In this document: in pieces, positions 51,889-60,935 of the stretch
Layout: each line of letters begins with the position of its first letter
How positions within the stretch are numbered: position 1 is the stretch's first letter
Position numbers and translations under genes: made by a program
Notes under the pieces: model-generated
What the model was told of the DNA's origin: nothing
Databases searched by the model: none
The model's input: only the letters and a program-made list of their open reading frames with translations
From: Bacteroidota bacterium
GTDB taxonomy: Bacteria; Bacteroidota; Bacteroidia; Bacteroidales; JAAYUG01
Length of the DNA: 64,000 nt
Reading direction: 5' to 3'
Assembly: GCA_029571215.1 (NCBI GenBank)
Contig: JAKPTE010000009.1
Location: 52,889 to 116,888, forward strand

Positions 51889-53409
51889 ATGCATATCCGG
51901 TCGTTTGTTCTTCTTTTTCTGCTGACAGGACCGGTTTTTCTGCCAGGATCTGGTGTGGTTATGGCGCAGCAAACCAGGCAGATAGAGATTCTGCATGCTG
52001 AATCAATTGAATTTAACAAAGCGATTGACCCAAATACCCAGCGCCTTCTCGGAAATGTAGTTTTTAAACATCAGGAGGTAACCATGAACTGCGACAGTGC
52101 ATGGTTCTATGCCTCAACCAACAGCCTGGATGCCTTCGGACATATCCACATCCGACAGTCTGATACCCTGAATCTATATGGAGATTTACTGCGTTATGAA
52201 GGAAATACCCGTATGGCCCGTATGCGAAATAATGTGCGACTTATCGATAACCAGACTGTCCTTACTACCAATTCGCTCGATTTTGATCTGAAAAACAGTG
52301 TGGGCTTTTATACCGGCAAGGGAAAAATTACCAATAAAGATAATGTTCTGGAAAGTGAAAGAGGATATTATTTTACCCGTTCAAAAAATTTTCATTTTAG
52401 CCGGGACGTGCTGATTACCAATCCGGATTATACCATTCGTTCCGATACAATGCGGTACAATACGGTAAGCCGCATTGCCTATTTCCATGGACCGACCAAA
52501 ATTGCCTCCGACAGCAATACCATATATTGTGAGAACGGATGGTACGATACGCAGTTCGATAAGGCCCAGTTTAATAAAAATGCCTTTCTGAGTTCGGGTA
52601 AACAATGGATTACAGGAGACAGCCTGTACTACGACCGTAGGATAGGATTCGGAAAAGCTCTTGCCAATGTGACAGTATATGACTCGGTTCAGAAAGTTAT
52701 GCTGAAAGGGCAGTATGGAGAATATACCGAGCGACCCCAGAATGCCCTGCTTACCGACAGCGCTCTTTTTATCCAGATATCCGGGCAGGATTCCATGTTT
52801 GTCCATGCCGATACCCTTCGTTCTGTGGAAGATACAGTGGCACAGACCAAAATGCTTTTTGCCTATTATAAGGTGAAAATTTATAAAAGCGATATGCAGG
52901 CAAAATGTGATTCGTTGACCTATTCTACCTCTGACAGCACATTCCGTATGTATGGTGCACCGGTTCTGTGGAGTGATGAAAACCAACTCACCGCCAGCTT
53001 TGTCGAAATCAGAACAAGGGAAAACCGTCCCTACCGCATTGATCTTTATCAAACTGCCTTTATTGCTTCCCGGGAAGATTCGTCAAAATTTAATCAGATC
53101 AGGGGGAAGAATATGATAGGCCACATTGATGAAAACGGGAAGTTGTACCGGATTGATGTTACCGGGAATGGGCAATCGGTTTATTATACCAAAGACGGAC
53201 CTACCATTGTGGGAGTCAATTCGGCCGAAAGTACAGATATGGTTATTTACTTGAAAGACAGAAAAGTACAGCGCATCACACTTCTAACCAAGCCTTCCGG
53301 TACCCTTTATCCTCCTGATCAGGCACCGCAGGAAGATCTGGTACTGAAGGGATTTTCATGGCTTGAACAATTCCGTCCCAGAACCAAAGATGATATTTTT
53401 TTCTGGTAA
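51889..53409 (+). CDS. OstA/LptA-like periplasmic LPS-transport protein
   Basis: A 506-aa protein with a signal peptide (RSFVLLFLLTGPVFLPGSGV) ending near MAQQ, then repeated beta-jellyroll strands of the OstA/LptA fold: EILHAESIEFNKAIDPNTQR, NVVFKHQEVTMNCDSAWFY, IHIRQSDTLNLYGDLLRY. The repeats recur to the end of the protein. LptA-type folds stack to form a groove for LPS between the membranes. The frame is open from 51778, inside surA, but the ATGs at 51856 (overlapping surA by 22 bases) and 51889 both keep the signal peptide; 51889 was chosen. It closes a surA-type cluster, and the LptE partner lies at 0.1-0.6 kb. Confidence 0.87.
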   Translation: MHIRSFVLLFLLTGPVFLPGSGVVMAQQTRQIEILHAESIEFNKAIDPNTQRLLGNVVFKHQEVTMNCDSAWFYASTNSLDAFGHIHIRQSDTLNLYGDLLRYEGNTRMARMRNNVRLIDNQTVLTTNSLDFDLKNSVGFYTGKGKITNKDNVLESERGYYFTRSKNFHFSRDVLITNPDYTIRSDTMRYNTVSRIAYFHGPTKIASDSNTIYCENGWYDTQFDKAQFNKNAFLSSGKQWITGDSLYYDRRIGFGKALANVTVYDSVQKVMLKGQYGEYTERPQNALLTDSALFIQISGQDSMFVHADTLRSVEDTVAQTKMLFAYYKVKIYKSDMQAKCDSLTYSTSDSTFRMYGAPVLWSDENQLTASFVEIRTRENRPYRIDLYQTAFIASREDSSKFNQIRGKNMIGHIDENGKLYRIDVTGNGQSVYYTKDGPTIVGVNSAESTDMVIYLKDRKVQRITLLTKPSGTLYPPDQAPQEDLVLKGFSWLEQFRPRTKDDIFFW

Positions 53410-53450
53410 CAGCCATAGGTTTCGGAAGGAATCATTACTCAATCCCCTGA

Positions 53451-53490
53451 AAAAAGAAAACAGAACCCCCGGGTTCTGTTTCGTAAATTC
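53451..53490. terminator. Bidirectional terminator between ostA-like and DUF2795 genes
   Basis: AAACAGAACCC (53458-53468) and GGGTTCTGTTT (53471-53481) form an 11-base perfect stem with only two bases between, so a slightly larger loop in practice. On the minus strand TTCTTTTTTC follows the stem. On the plus strand the T-run is short. It lies between two convergent stops (53409, 53533). Confidence 0.8.
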
Positions 53491-53532
53491 TTAATACGTA
53501 ATTAAAAATATGCTGGCCTGTTGAATGATGAA

Positions 53533-53754
53533 TCAGTACTCGTCCTCGTTAAAAAAGAAATCGTCCTTGCTTGGGTAGTCAGGCCAAATATCTTCGATGC
53601 TTTCGTAAACTTCGCCTTCGTCTTCAATTTCCTGAAGGTTCTCAATGACCTCAAGAGGAGCACCCGAACGGATTGCATAATCAATCAGCTCCTCCTTTGT
53701 TGCCGGCCAGGGAGCATCTTCCAGTTTTGATGCCAATTCAAGTGTCCAGTACAT
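53533..53754 (-). CDS. DUF2795-domain small acidic protein
   Basis: A 73-aa cytoplasmic protein with the start MYWTLELASKLEDAPWPATK and an acidic, aromatic tail (DIWPDYPSKDDFFFNEDEY). I recognise this as the highly conserved DUF2795 protein of Bacteroidota. The middle (RSGAPLEVIENLQEIEDEGE) fits the domain. Its function is unknown. Codon use and conservation strongly suggest that it is real despite its size. It is transcribed alone, with a terminator on its 3' side. Confidence 0.93.
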   Translation of the reverse strand: MYWTLELASKLEDAPWPATKEELIDYAIRSGAPLEVIENLQEIEDEGEVYESIEDIWPDYPSKDDFFFNEDEY

Positions 53755-53830
53755 AGTCTTCCAGTTATTTACGTTATTATACTTCAGGCTACTGAAAAAG
53801 GTTGCGAATATATAAAAAAATTAATATAAA

Positions 53831-54388
53831 TCACAAGCCAGGTTTCCAGATTGTTTCTTTTCCACCGCAAGTGTATAACAAATATCGTGCAAAAACAAAA
53901 AGAAAGTCAGCAAGTCGGTTCAGGTAGCGGATGATAATTTCCTCCACTTCTTCGTTTTCTTCCAGAGCCAGGGCGATAACCCTTCGTTCGGCACGGCGGC
54001 AGACATTGCGGACAATATGGCATGTTGACGCAAGAGGATGTCCTCCCGGAAGAATAAATGACTGCAGGGGTTCCAGGGACGATTCCATCCGGTCGATCTC
54101 CTGTTCGAGAAACAAAATATCCTTATCGTCAAGCAGAGGCATCCGGTTGAGCAGTTCTTTTTCATCGCATGCCAGTCGCGATGCACAGGCCATCAGTCGG
54201 TCCTGAACCTTTAGCAACAGACTCTGGTCAGCCGGCTGGGGAACCTGATCGTAAAGGAAACCTATCCACGATATCAGCTCATCTATCGTTCCGTAGACTT
54301 CCACACGGGTGTTGTTTTTCCAGACCTTTTTCCCTCCTGCCAGGCTGGTTAATCCCTTATCTCCTTTTTTTGTATAGATTTTTCCCAT
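53831..54388 (-). CDS. Cob(I)alamin adenosyltransferase, PduO type
   Basis: A 185-aa ATP:cob(I)alamin adenosyltransferase that makes adenosylcobalamin. The N-terminal ATP loop MGKIYTKKGDKGLTSLAGGK, VEVYGTIDELISWIGF, the central GGHPLASTCHIVRNVCRRAERR with the catalytic Arg cluster, and YLNRLADFLFVFARYL are canonical for the PduO family. It lies 21 bases downstream of the LolD-like ATPase gene and may share its transcript. Together with the MetH activation-domain and MtbA-like proteins it shows a corrinoid-using organism. Confidence 0.95.
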   Translation of the reverse strand: MGKIYTKKGDKGLTSLAGGKKVWKNNTRVEVYGTIDELISWIGFLYDQVPQPADQSLLLKVQDRLMACASRLACDEKELLNRMPLLDDKDILFLEQEIDRMESSLEPLQSFILPGGHPLASTCHIVRNVCRRAERRVIALALEENEEVEEIIIRYLNRLADFLFVFARYLLYTCGGKETIWKPGL

Positions 54389-54409
54389 GCGATTTCGGTA
54401 TAGATCATT

Positions 54410-55153
54410 TCAGGAGGCGTCAATTGAATTTGAATTCTCTGCTGTAACCGGTTCGTCAACAACGGGGTGTTCATTGACTGTGTCCGATTCAACCTTTCCG
54501 TCGCGGAGCCGCACAATGCGATGGGCATGGCGGGCAATATCCTCTTCATGTGTAACGAGGATGATGGTGTTCCCTTTTTGATGAATGTCGTGAAAAAGAC
54601 TCATTATCTCAACAGAAGTGCGTGAGTCAAGGTTTCCTGTAGGTTCATCAGCCAGAATTATGGAAGGGTGGTTTACCAGTGCCCTGGCAATGGCCACACG
54701 CTGCCTTTGCCCTCCCGAAAGCTCATTGGGCCGGTGGTGCATACGGTCGGCAAGGCCGACGCTTACCATCACTTCTTCCGCACGTTTGATGCGTTCTTCT
54801 TTCGAAAATCCGGCATAGACCAGAGGAAGCATTACGTTTTCCAGAGCAGTATACCGGGGCAAAAGATTGAAGGTTTGAAACACAAAGCCGATTTCCTTGT
54901 TTCTGATTTCTGCCAGTTCACTGTCGGGCTGCTTGCTTACATCCGTGCCGTTCAGAATATAGGTTCCACTGGTAGGTGTATCCAAACAACCAAGAATATT
55001 CATTAGTGTCGATTTCCCTGATCCGGAGGGTCCCATAATCGCCACATATTCATTTTTATTAATGGTAAGGGAAACCTCACGTAATGCTCTGACGATAATT
55101 GTCCCTACGCGATAGTTTTTTACAATTTTTTCCAGTCTGATGAGTGTGTTCAT
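54410..55153 (-). CDS. ABC transporter ATP-binding protein, LolD/MacB type
   Basis: A 247-aa ATPase with Walker [17 protein letters not shown]-loop [20 protein letters not shown], signature [15 protein letters not shown], Walker [13 protein letters not shown] and the H-loop LVTHEED. The [20 protein letters not shown] and DEPTGNLDS features put it in the MacB/LolD/FtsE group, which work with FtsX-like permeases on lipoprotein release, efflux or cell division. No permease gene is adjacent. The last 20 residues are an unusual acidic tail. It leads into the adenosyltransferase gene. Confidence 0.93.
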   Translation of the reverse strand: MNTLIRLEKIVKNYRVGTIIVRALREVSLTINKNEYVAIMGPSGSGKSTLMNILGCLDTPTSGTYILNGTDVSKQPDSELAEIRNKEIGFVFQTFNLLPRYTALENVMLPLVYAGFSKEERIKRAEEVMVSVGLADRMHHRPNELSGGQRQRVAIARALVNHPSIILADEPTGNLDSRTSVEIMSLFHDIHQKGNTIILVTHEEDIARHAHRIVRLRDGKVESDTVNEHPVVDEPVTAENSNSIDAS

Positions 55154-55212
55154 GGTTTCAGATTAGTGAAGCGAAATTAGTTGTTTATATGGACAAAAAA
55201 AGAAAAAACCTG

Positions 55213-56025
55213 TCAAAATCTGATCCTGAAATGCTGCTTCCAAAGCCCGGGCCTGAAAAGCAGTATGCCCATTGAAAACAGATCGATGCTGATACTGATA
55301 TCCGGCGATGAAATCAGTTTTTTCCAGGTTATATACATTTCTTCCGACCATCGTATATCATCCAGGACTATAACGCTTTCAGGGTGGATGTGGTTCATGA
55401 TCCTTTCTATAATATGCATGGTTCCATTGCTGGTATGGTTCCCGTCGATAAAAAACACACAGGGAAGCGGGGTTTCAGGAAGCACCCGATGGAAAGTTTC
55501 TTCAAACAATCCCGTAACAGGATGGATGTTAGTATATCCTGATTTCTGAAAGTGGGCCCGCGCCCTGTCGGCCAGCCAGGGATTTCCTTCAACCGTAAAA
55601 ACCGGAACTGATGGCATGGCCAAAGCCAGGTATAAAGTTGAAATTCCTGCACCCGTTCCCCATTCAACGATACGTTCCGGCCTGGCAAACCGTACAAGCC
55701 TGGTAAGCATTCTTCCGTAAGCCGGTGTGATGGAAGCAGTACGGACAAATGTGCCCAACGTTCGTTCTTTGTGTTTTCGCCTGGAGCCGGCTCCGGGGTC
55801 AGTACCCAATACGGGCGTGGTATCTTTCAGCAGGTCGTTGTGTAAAACCTCGATAGGTTCAAATTCCCTTTTGTCGGAAGGGTCAGTAAATACTTCCTCT
55901 GCCATTCTGAATAAAAAAGGAGAATGAATGCCATGTCCGTGGTAATGATTTGTTGCCAGCCGGTAGCAGGCAAAATCAATTGACCGCCTTATGAGAAAGA
56001 GCATATCCGAAATTTCCTTTTTCAT
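55213..56025 (-). CDS. Class-I SAM-dependent methyltransferase, O-methyltransferase type
   Basis: A 270-aa protein from the ATG at 56025. An N-terminal helical segment (RRSIDFACYRLATNHYHGHG) with IHSPFLFRM is followed by the Rossmann core: RIVEWGTGAGISTLYLALAM (motif I), VFTVEGNPWLADRARAHF (motif II), VFFIDGNHTSNGTMHII (motif IV with metal-binding-like Asp) and VIVLDDIRWSEEMYITWKK. The pattern resembles metal-dependent O-methyltransferases. The substrate is unknown. The frame is open upstream to 56151 but the extra 42 residues overlap recG on the other strand and lack family character. Confidence 0.82.
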   Translation of the reverse strand: MKKEISDMLFLIRRSIDFACYRLATNHYHGHGIHSPFLFRMAEEVFTDPSDKREFEPIEVLHNDLLKDTTPVLGTDPGAGSRRKHKERTLGTFVRTASITPAYGRMLTRLVRFARPERIVEWGTGAGISTLYLALAMPSVPVFTVEGNPWLADRARAHFQKSGYTNIHPVTGLFEETFHRVLPETPLPCVFFIDGNHTSNGTMHIIERIMNHIHPESVIVLDDIRWSEEMYITWKKLISSPDISISIDLFSMGILLFRPGLWKQHFRIRF

Positions 56026-56059
56026 TACCTTTAGGGCTGACTCTGGATTAATCTGAATT

Positions 56060-58165
56060 ATGCAGGATTTTCTGGACCAAGATATTAAATTTCTGCCAGG
56101 AGTAGGGCCTAAGCGTGCCGAACTTCTCAACAGGGAACTAAACATATACACATTCAGGGATCTGTTATATTATTTCCCTTACAAGTACGTTGACCGGACA
56201 CGTTTTTATACCATTCGTGAAATTAGTCCTGATTTTCCGATGGTTCAGATCCGGGGCACTTTTGTCAATTTCAGTATGGCAGGGAAAGGCAACAGCAGAA
56301 GGCTCATCGGATTGTTTTCTGACGGTACCGGAGTTCTTGAAGTGGTATGGTTCAGAGGGCTAAAATGGATAACACAGAGCATTAAACCGGGGAAAGAATA
56401 TGTTTTGTTTGGAAAGCCGACCCTGTTTGCCGGCAAACTGAATCTGGTCCATCCCGAAATCGAAGATTCTGCTGTAAGGGAAAACCAGGTAAATACTGCT
56501 TTACAGGCATTTTACTCCACTACGGAGAAACTGAAAGAAAATTTTCTTTCCTCACGTGCCATTCTGAAACTGCTGAACAGCCTTATCAGACTGGCTTCGG
56601 GAAAGATTACTGAAACACTGCCATTATGGCTGGTTGAAAAATACCGCCTCATGCCATTATACGATGCTCTGGTTCAGATTCACTTTCCGGAAAACGCCGA
56701 TCAGCTTGCCAGGGCGAGGTACCGCCTCAAATTTGAAGAATTGTTTTATATCCAGCTGAATATATTGTTACAGAAAAATCTGCGAAGTAAACGAAAGAAC
56801 GGTTTTGTTTTTTCTTCAGTGGGAGAATTTTTCAATACCTTTTATCATCGTCACCTGCCGTTTGAACTGACCGGTGCACAGAAAAGGGTTTTGAAGGAAA
56901 TACGGAAGGACCTCGGATCGGGATTTCAGATGAACCGGCTTTTGCAGGGGGATGTGGGAAGCGGAAAAACGCTGGTAGCTCTTATGTCGATGCTGCTGGC
57001 CATAGATAACGGCTATCAGGCATGTCTGATGGCGCCGACTGAAATCCTGGCAAACCAGCATTACAAAACGTTGTGCAGATTTCTGGGCGATATGCCTGTC
57101 AATATCGAGCTTCTTACCGGTTCTACAAAGCCGGCTGTTCGGAAAAGGATTCATCAGAATCTGCGCAACGGGACTCTGCATATTCTGGTGGGAACCCATG
57201 CTCTCATTGAAGAATCGGTGCAGTTCAGTAATCTCGGGCTGGTGATTATTGATGAACAGCATCGTTTTGGTGTAGCCCAGCGTGCCAGGTTGTGGGAGAA
57301 AAATATCCAGCCTCCGCATGTTCTGGTGATGACAGCTACCCCCATACCCCGAACTCTGGCTATGACGCTGTACGGAGATTTGGATATTTCGGTAATTGAT
57401 GAATTTCCGCCGGGACGTCTGCCTGTTAAAACGATTCATCTGAGAGATTCGGCCAGATTGCGGCTTTTTGGTTTCCTAAAAAAGGAAATCGAAAAGGGAA
57501 GGCAGGTCTTTGTAGTGTATCCTTTAATTAGCGAATCGGAAAAGATGGATTACAAGGATCTTGAGGATGGGTATGAAAGTTTTGTCAGGGCGTTTCCGCC
57601 ACCCCGGTATTCGGTAGCCTGTATTCACGGCCGGATGAAATCGGAGGAAAAGGAGGAAACCATGCAATATTTTGCCCGTGGACAGATCCATATTCTGATT
57701 GCAACCACCGTGATTGAAGTGGGAATGGATGTGCCGAATGCTTCCGTTATGGTTATTGAAAGTGCCGAGCGGTTCGGATTATCACAATTGCATCAGCTAC
57801 GTGGCAGGGTAGGCCGGGGGAGCGAACAATCGTACTGCATTCTTGTAACCCGGGATGACCTTGCGGAAGATGCCCTGAAACGGATTGAAATTATGACCCG
57901 AACCAGCAACGGATTTGAAATTGCCGAAGAGGATCTGAGGCTGCGTGGGCCGGGCGATCTGGAGGGTACCCGGCAGAGCGGCATCCCTTTTGAACTGAAA
58001 ATTGCCGACCTGGCACAGGACGGAAAATTGCTTCAGTATGTAAGAGATATTGCCCTTGAAATTTTGAAAGAAGACCCCCTGTTGGACCAACCCCGCCACC
58101 AATTATTAAAAGCAGGTATCAGGGCACAGAATAAGAACAGAGCATACTGGGGAGGCATCAGTTAA
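56060..58165 (+). CDS. recG: ATP-dependent DNA helicase RecG
   Basis: RecG reverses stalled forks and processes branched DNA. The 701-aa protein has an N-terminal wedge/OB domain (about 60-150; IRGTFVNFSMAGKGNSRRL), then the SF2 core with LLQGDVGSGKTLVALMSM (Walker A), IIDEQHRFGVAQR (DEQH box), MTATPIPRTLAMT, and IATTVIEVGMDVPNASVMVI, QLHQLRGRVGRGSEQSYCIL (motif VI). The C-terminal RLRGPGDLEGTRQSG is characteristic of RecG. It is divergent from the methyltransferase gene, 34 bases apart. Confidence 0.97.
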   Translation: MQDFLDQDIKFLPGVGPKRAELLNRELNIYTFRDLLYYFPYKYVDRTRFYTIREISPDFPMVQIRGTFVNFSMAGKGNSRRLIGLFSDGTGVLEVVWFRGLKWITQSIKPGKEYVLFGKPTLFAGKLNLVHPEIEDSAVRENQVNTALQAFYSTTEKLKENFLSSRAILKLLNSLIRLASGKITETLPLWLVEKYRLMPLYDALVQIHFPENADQLARARYRLKFEELFYIQLNILLQKNLRSKRKNGFVFSSVGEFFNTFYHRHLPFELTGAQKRVLKEIRKDLGSGFQMNRLLQGDVGSGKTLVALMSMLLAIDNGYQACLMAPTEILANQHYKTLCRFLGDMPVNIELLTGSTKPAVRKRIHQNLRNGTLHILVGTHALIEESVQFSNLGLVIIDEQHRFGVAQRARLWEKNIQPPHVLVMTATPIPRTLAMTLYGDLDISVIDEFPPGRLPVKTIHLRDSARLRLFGFLKKEIEKGRQVFVVYPLISESEKMDYKDLEDGYESFVRAFPPPRYSVACIHGRMKSEEKEETMQYFARGQIHILIATTVIEVGMDVPNASVMVIESAERFGLSQLHQLRGRVGRGSEQSYCILVTRDDLAEDALKRIEIMTRTSNGFEIAEEDLRLRGPGDLEGTRQSGIPFELKIADLAQDGKLLQYVRDIALEILKEDPLLDQPRHQLLKAGIRAQNKNRAYWGGIS

Positions 58166-58260
58166 AAGTTGTGGAGATTTTTTTATTTAAACCAAAAATA
58201 AATTAGAAGGAATGTTTGCGTTTTCACGTTGTAAAACATAACGAAATTCAACTTACTGTA

Positions 58261-58268
58261 TAATTTTG
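58261..58268 (+). promoter_or_regulatory. -7 box upstream of the rseC-like/rnf operon
   Basis: TAATTTTG, exact to TAnnTTTG, 24 bases before the ATG at 58293. It is the only such box before the seven-gene run, so it is the likely operon promoter. A -33 element is not clear. Confidence 0.45.
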
Positions 58269-58292
58269 TGGCTTGTTTTTTGGCAGCGAGGT

Positions 58293-58712
58293 ATGGATAA
58301 TTCCGGTATAATAGAACATGCCGGTGTTGTGAGTAATATTGACGGTCACCGCATCACCGTGTCGATTCTGGCACAGTCGGCCTGTGCTGCCTGCGGAGCA
58401 AAAAATCTTTGCCATGTCGCCGATCAGAAGGAAAAGGAAGTTGAAATAAACGATAATTCCGGAACCTATCGTATAGGAGAAAAGGTTAGTGTTTTCATGA
58501 AACAGTCTTCCGGCTTGCGTGCCGTATGGTACGGATATTTTATCCCTTTTCTGGTCATGATGGCGGGATTGATTGTTGGTAATCTTCTGTTTAGCCGGGA
58601 ATGGCAAACCGGATTATTTGCAATAGGAGTCACCACGCTGTACTATTTTTTTCTGTATTTTTTACGAAAATACATAGCTAAGAAATTCACCTTTTACATT
58701 AAAAAATTATAA
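58293..58712 (+). CDS. RseC/SoxR-reducing-system-like membrane protein
   Basis: A 139-aa protein (ATG at 58293) with a cytoplasmic N-terminus carrying Cys motifs (SACAACGAKNLCH, three to four cysteines), a short beta domain and two membrane helices (GYFIPFLVMMAGLIVGNLLF, LFAIGVTTLYYFFLYFL). This matches the RseC/SoxR-reducing-system family, whose members are often next to rnf genes and are needed for SoxR reduction or Rnf function. It is followed by rnfB after 8 bases. Confidence 0.9.
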   Translation: MDNSGIIEHAGVVSNIDGHRITVSILAQSACAACGAKNLCHVADQKEKEVEINDNSGTYRIGEKVSVFMKQSSGLRAVWYGYFIPFLVMMAGLIVGNLLFSREWQTGLFAIGVTTLYYFFLYFLRKYIAKKFTFYIKKL

Positions 58713-58720
58713 TCTGGGGA

Positions 58721-59584
58721 ATGGGAAGTATTATTCTCTATACGGTTTTATCGCTCAGTGTATTGGCGGCTATTGCTGCAGTGATTCTGTATTTTGTGGC
58801 ACAGAAGTTTAAGGTATATGAAGATCCGAGAATCGACGAAGTTGAGCACACCTTGCCCGGTGCCAACTGCGGAGGGTGTGGTTTTGCAGGCTGCCGGAAT
58901 TTTGCCGAGGCGCTGGTGAAGGCCGAGTCGCTTGACGGTTTGAATTGCCCTGTTGGCGGAGAGAGTGTTATGAAGGAGGTTGCGCGGATACTGGGCAAAG
59001 AAGCAATGGCGCAGGCTCCCCTGGTAGCAGTTGTACGCTGCAACGGAACCCCCGAGTACCGCCCACGCACCAATGTGTATGATGGAGTGAAAAGTTGTGC
59101 AGTTGCCCATCTTTTATATACCGGAGAAGGCGGATGTCCAACAGGATGCCTGGGCTATGGCGACTGTGTCGATGTGTGCCAGTTCGATGCCATTCACATG
59201 GATCCTGAAACAGGCTTGCCCGTGGTGATAGATGATAAATGTACTGCCTGTGGCGCATGCGTAAAAGCCTGTCCCAGAAAAATTATCGAGCTGAGAAAGA
59301 AAAACAAAAAAGATCGCAAAATCTATATTGCCTGTGTTAATCAGGAAAAAGGTGCTATCTGTATAAAGAATTGCAAGGTATCCTGCATTGCATGCGGGAA
59401 ATGTGTGAAAGTATGCCCGTTCGACGCTATTACCATGGAAAATAACCTTGCCTACATCAATGCTGATAAATGCAGGCTTTGCCGCAAGTGTGCTCCTGAA
59501 TGCCCAACGAATGCCATTCTCGAAATCAACTTTCCCCCGCCCAAAGCTGCAGAGACAACTGAGATTAAGGAACAATCTGCGTAA
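58721..59584 (+). CDS. rnfB: Ion-translocating oxidoreductase subunit RnfB
   Basis: RnfB is the ferredoxin-oxidising, membrane-anchored Fe-S subunit of the Rnf complex. The 287-aa protein has an N-terminal helix (LYTVLSLSVLAAIAAVILYF), the first Fe-S domain GANCGGCGFAGCRNFAEAL, then CPTGCLGYGDCVDVC, and ferredoxin-like CTACGACVKACP, CIACGKCVKVCP and CRLCRKCAPECP motifs. This is the long, multi-cluster form found in clostridia and Bacteroidota. It is second in an operon in the order rseC-like, rnfB, C, D, G, E, A. Confidence 0.97.
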   Translation: MGSIILYTVLSLSVLAAIAAVILYFVAQKFKVYEDPRIDEVEHTLPGANCGGCGFAGCRNFAEALVKAESLDGLNCPVGGESVMKEVARILGKEAMAQAPLVAVVRCNGTPEYRPRTNVYDGVKSCAVAHLLYTGEGGCPTGCLGYGDCVDVCQFDAIHMDPETGLPVVIDDKCTACGACVKACPRKIIELRKKNKKDRKIYIACVNQEKGAICIKNCKVSCIACGKCVKVCPFDAITMENNLAYINADKCRLCRKCAPECPTNAILEINFPPPKAAETTEIKEQSA

Positions 59585-59603
59585 ATTATAAGTTATACCA
59601 GCC

Positions 59604-60932
59604 GTGTTGAAAACATTTAAAAAAGGTGGAATTCATCCGGAAGAAAACAAATTGACTGCCGGAAAAAAAATCCGGGTTCTTCCGGTTCCTGAGATGGTTC
59701 ATATACCTGTAATCCAGCATTTGGGAATGCCGGCCCGCCCGATCGTAAAGAAGGGTGATAAGGTGAAAACAGGTCAGCTTATTGCTGAAGCTGACGGTTT
59801 TGTTTCCGCCGGCGTGCATTCCCCGGTTTCCGGTACAGTCAGCAAGGTGGATCTGATGATGGATGCCGGAGGTTACCGTAAAATGACTATCAGTATCCAG
59901 ACTGCTGGCGATGAATGGATGGAGGAGATTGACCGTTCCCCAGGGCATAAACCCGATATCAATATTCAGCCCGAGGAAATTCTGAAAAAAATTGCCATGG
60001 CAGGCATCGTTGGCCTGGGAGGCGCAACTTTTCCTACCCATGTTAAACTGACCATCCCCAGGGGAAGAAAGGCAGAGTCGGTTATTATCAACGGGGTTGA
60101 GTGCGAACCTTTCCTTACGAGCGATCATGCCCTGATGCTGGAAAAAGGTCCGGAGATTTTTACCGGCATTAAGATCCTCATGAAGTTATTAGGAGTGAAG
60201 CAGGCCTTTGTGGGTATTGAAGCCAACAAGCCTGATGCCATTAAACTTTTCCGCGACTTGGCCATGCGGCATATTGGAATAGCTGTTGTTCCCCTCAGGG
60301 TAAAATATCCGCAGGGGGGAGAGAAACAACTGATCAAGGCAATAACCGGCAGGGAAGTACCTTCAGGAAAACTGCCCATCGATGTTGGAACAGTGGTTGT
60401 GAATGTAGGAACCACCTATGCCATCTACGAAGCTGTTCAGAAAAACAAACCCCTTATTGAAAGGGTAGTGACGGTTACGGGAAAGAAGCTGGCAAATCCG
60501 GGGAATTTTCTGGTAAGGATTGGTACACCGGTTGAGAAGCTGTTGGAAGCAGCAGGAGGTTTGCCGCAGAATACGGGAAAAATTCTTTATGGCGGTCCGA
60601 TGATGGGGAAGGCTCTTCCGTCAACGGATATTCCTGTAGGGAAAGGCTGTTCCGGTATCCTGGTTATGCCACTTGAAGAGTCCCGGCGTCGCGAAATGAA
60701 GGTTTGCATCCGCTGCTCCAAATGCGTTCAGGTATGCCCCATGGGACTGGAACCTTATCTTCTGATGGCCATGAGCGAACGTGCCATGTTTGATCGGATG
60801 GAAAATGAAAAAATAATGGATTGCATTGAATGTGGTTCCTGTAGTTATATCTGTCCTTCTGACAGACCCTTGCTTGATTATATCCGATTGGGAAAATCTG
60901 AGGTTAATAAGATAATTCGTTCAAGAAAATAG
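59604..60932 (+). CDS. rnfC: Ion-translocating oxidoreductase subunit RnfC
   Basis: RnfC is the NADH-side, flavin- and Fe-S-containing peripheral subunit. The 442-aa protein has GLGGATFPTHVKL (flavin/NAD-binding region), INGVECEPFLTSDHALML, and two 4Fe-4S motifs near the end, CIRCSKCVQVCPMGLEPYL and CIECGSCSYICPSDRPL. The start codon is GTG at 59604, or TTG one codon later; there is no ATG before the conserved FKKGGIHPEENKL. It follows rnfB after 19 bases. Confidence 0.97.
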   Translation: MLKTFKKGGIHPEENKLTAGKKIRVLPVPEMVHIPVIQHLGMPARPIVKKGDKVKTGQLIAEADGFVSAGVHSPVSGTVSKVDLMMDAGGYRKMTISIQTAGDEWMEEIDRSPGHKPDINIQPEEILKKIAMAGIVGLGGATFPTHVKLTIPRGRKAESVIINGVECEPFLTSDHALMLEKGPEIFTGIKILMKLLGVKQAFVGIEANKPDAIKLFRDLAMRHIGIAVVPLRVKYPQGGEKQLIKAITGREVPSGKLPIDVGTVVVNVGTTYAIYEAVQKNKPLIERVVTVTGKKLANPGNFLVRIGTPVEKLLEAAGGLPQNTGKILYGGPMMGKALPSTDIPVGKGCSGILVMPLEESRRREMKVCIRCSKCVQVCPMGLEPYLLMAMSERAMFDRMENEKIMDCIECGSCSYICPSDRPLLDYIRLGKSEVNKIIRSRK

Positions 60933-60935
60933 AAA

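Noticed and set aside
52381..53052. 223-codon minus-strand frame within the OstA-like gene
   Set aside because: Antisense shadow of a repeated beta-strand region; no signal or domain pattern.
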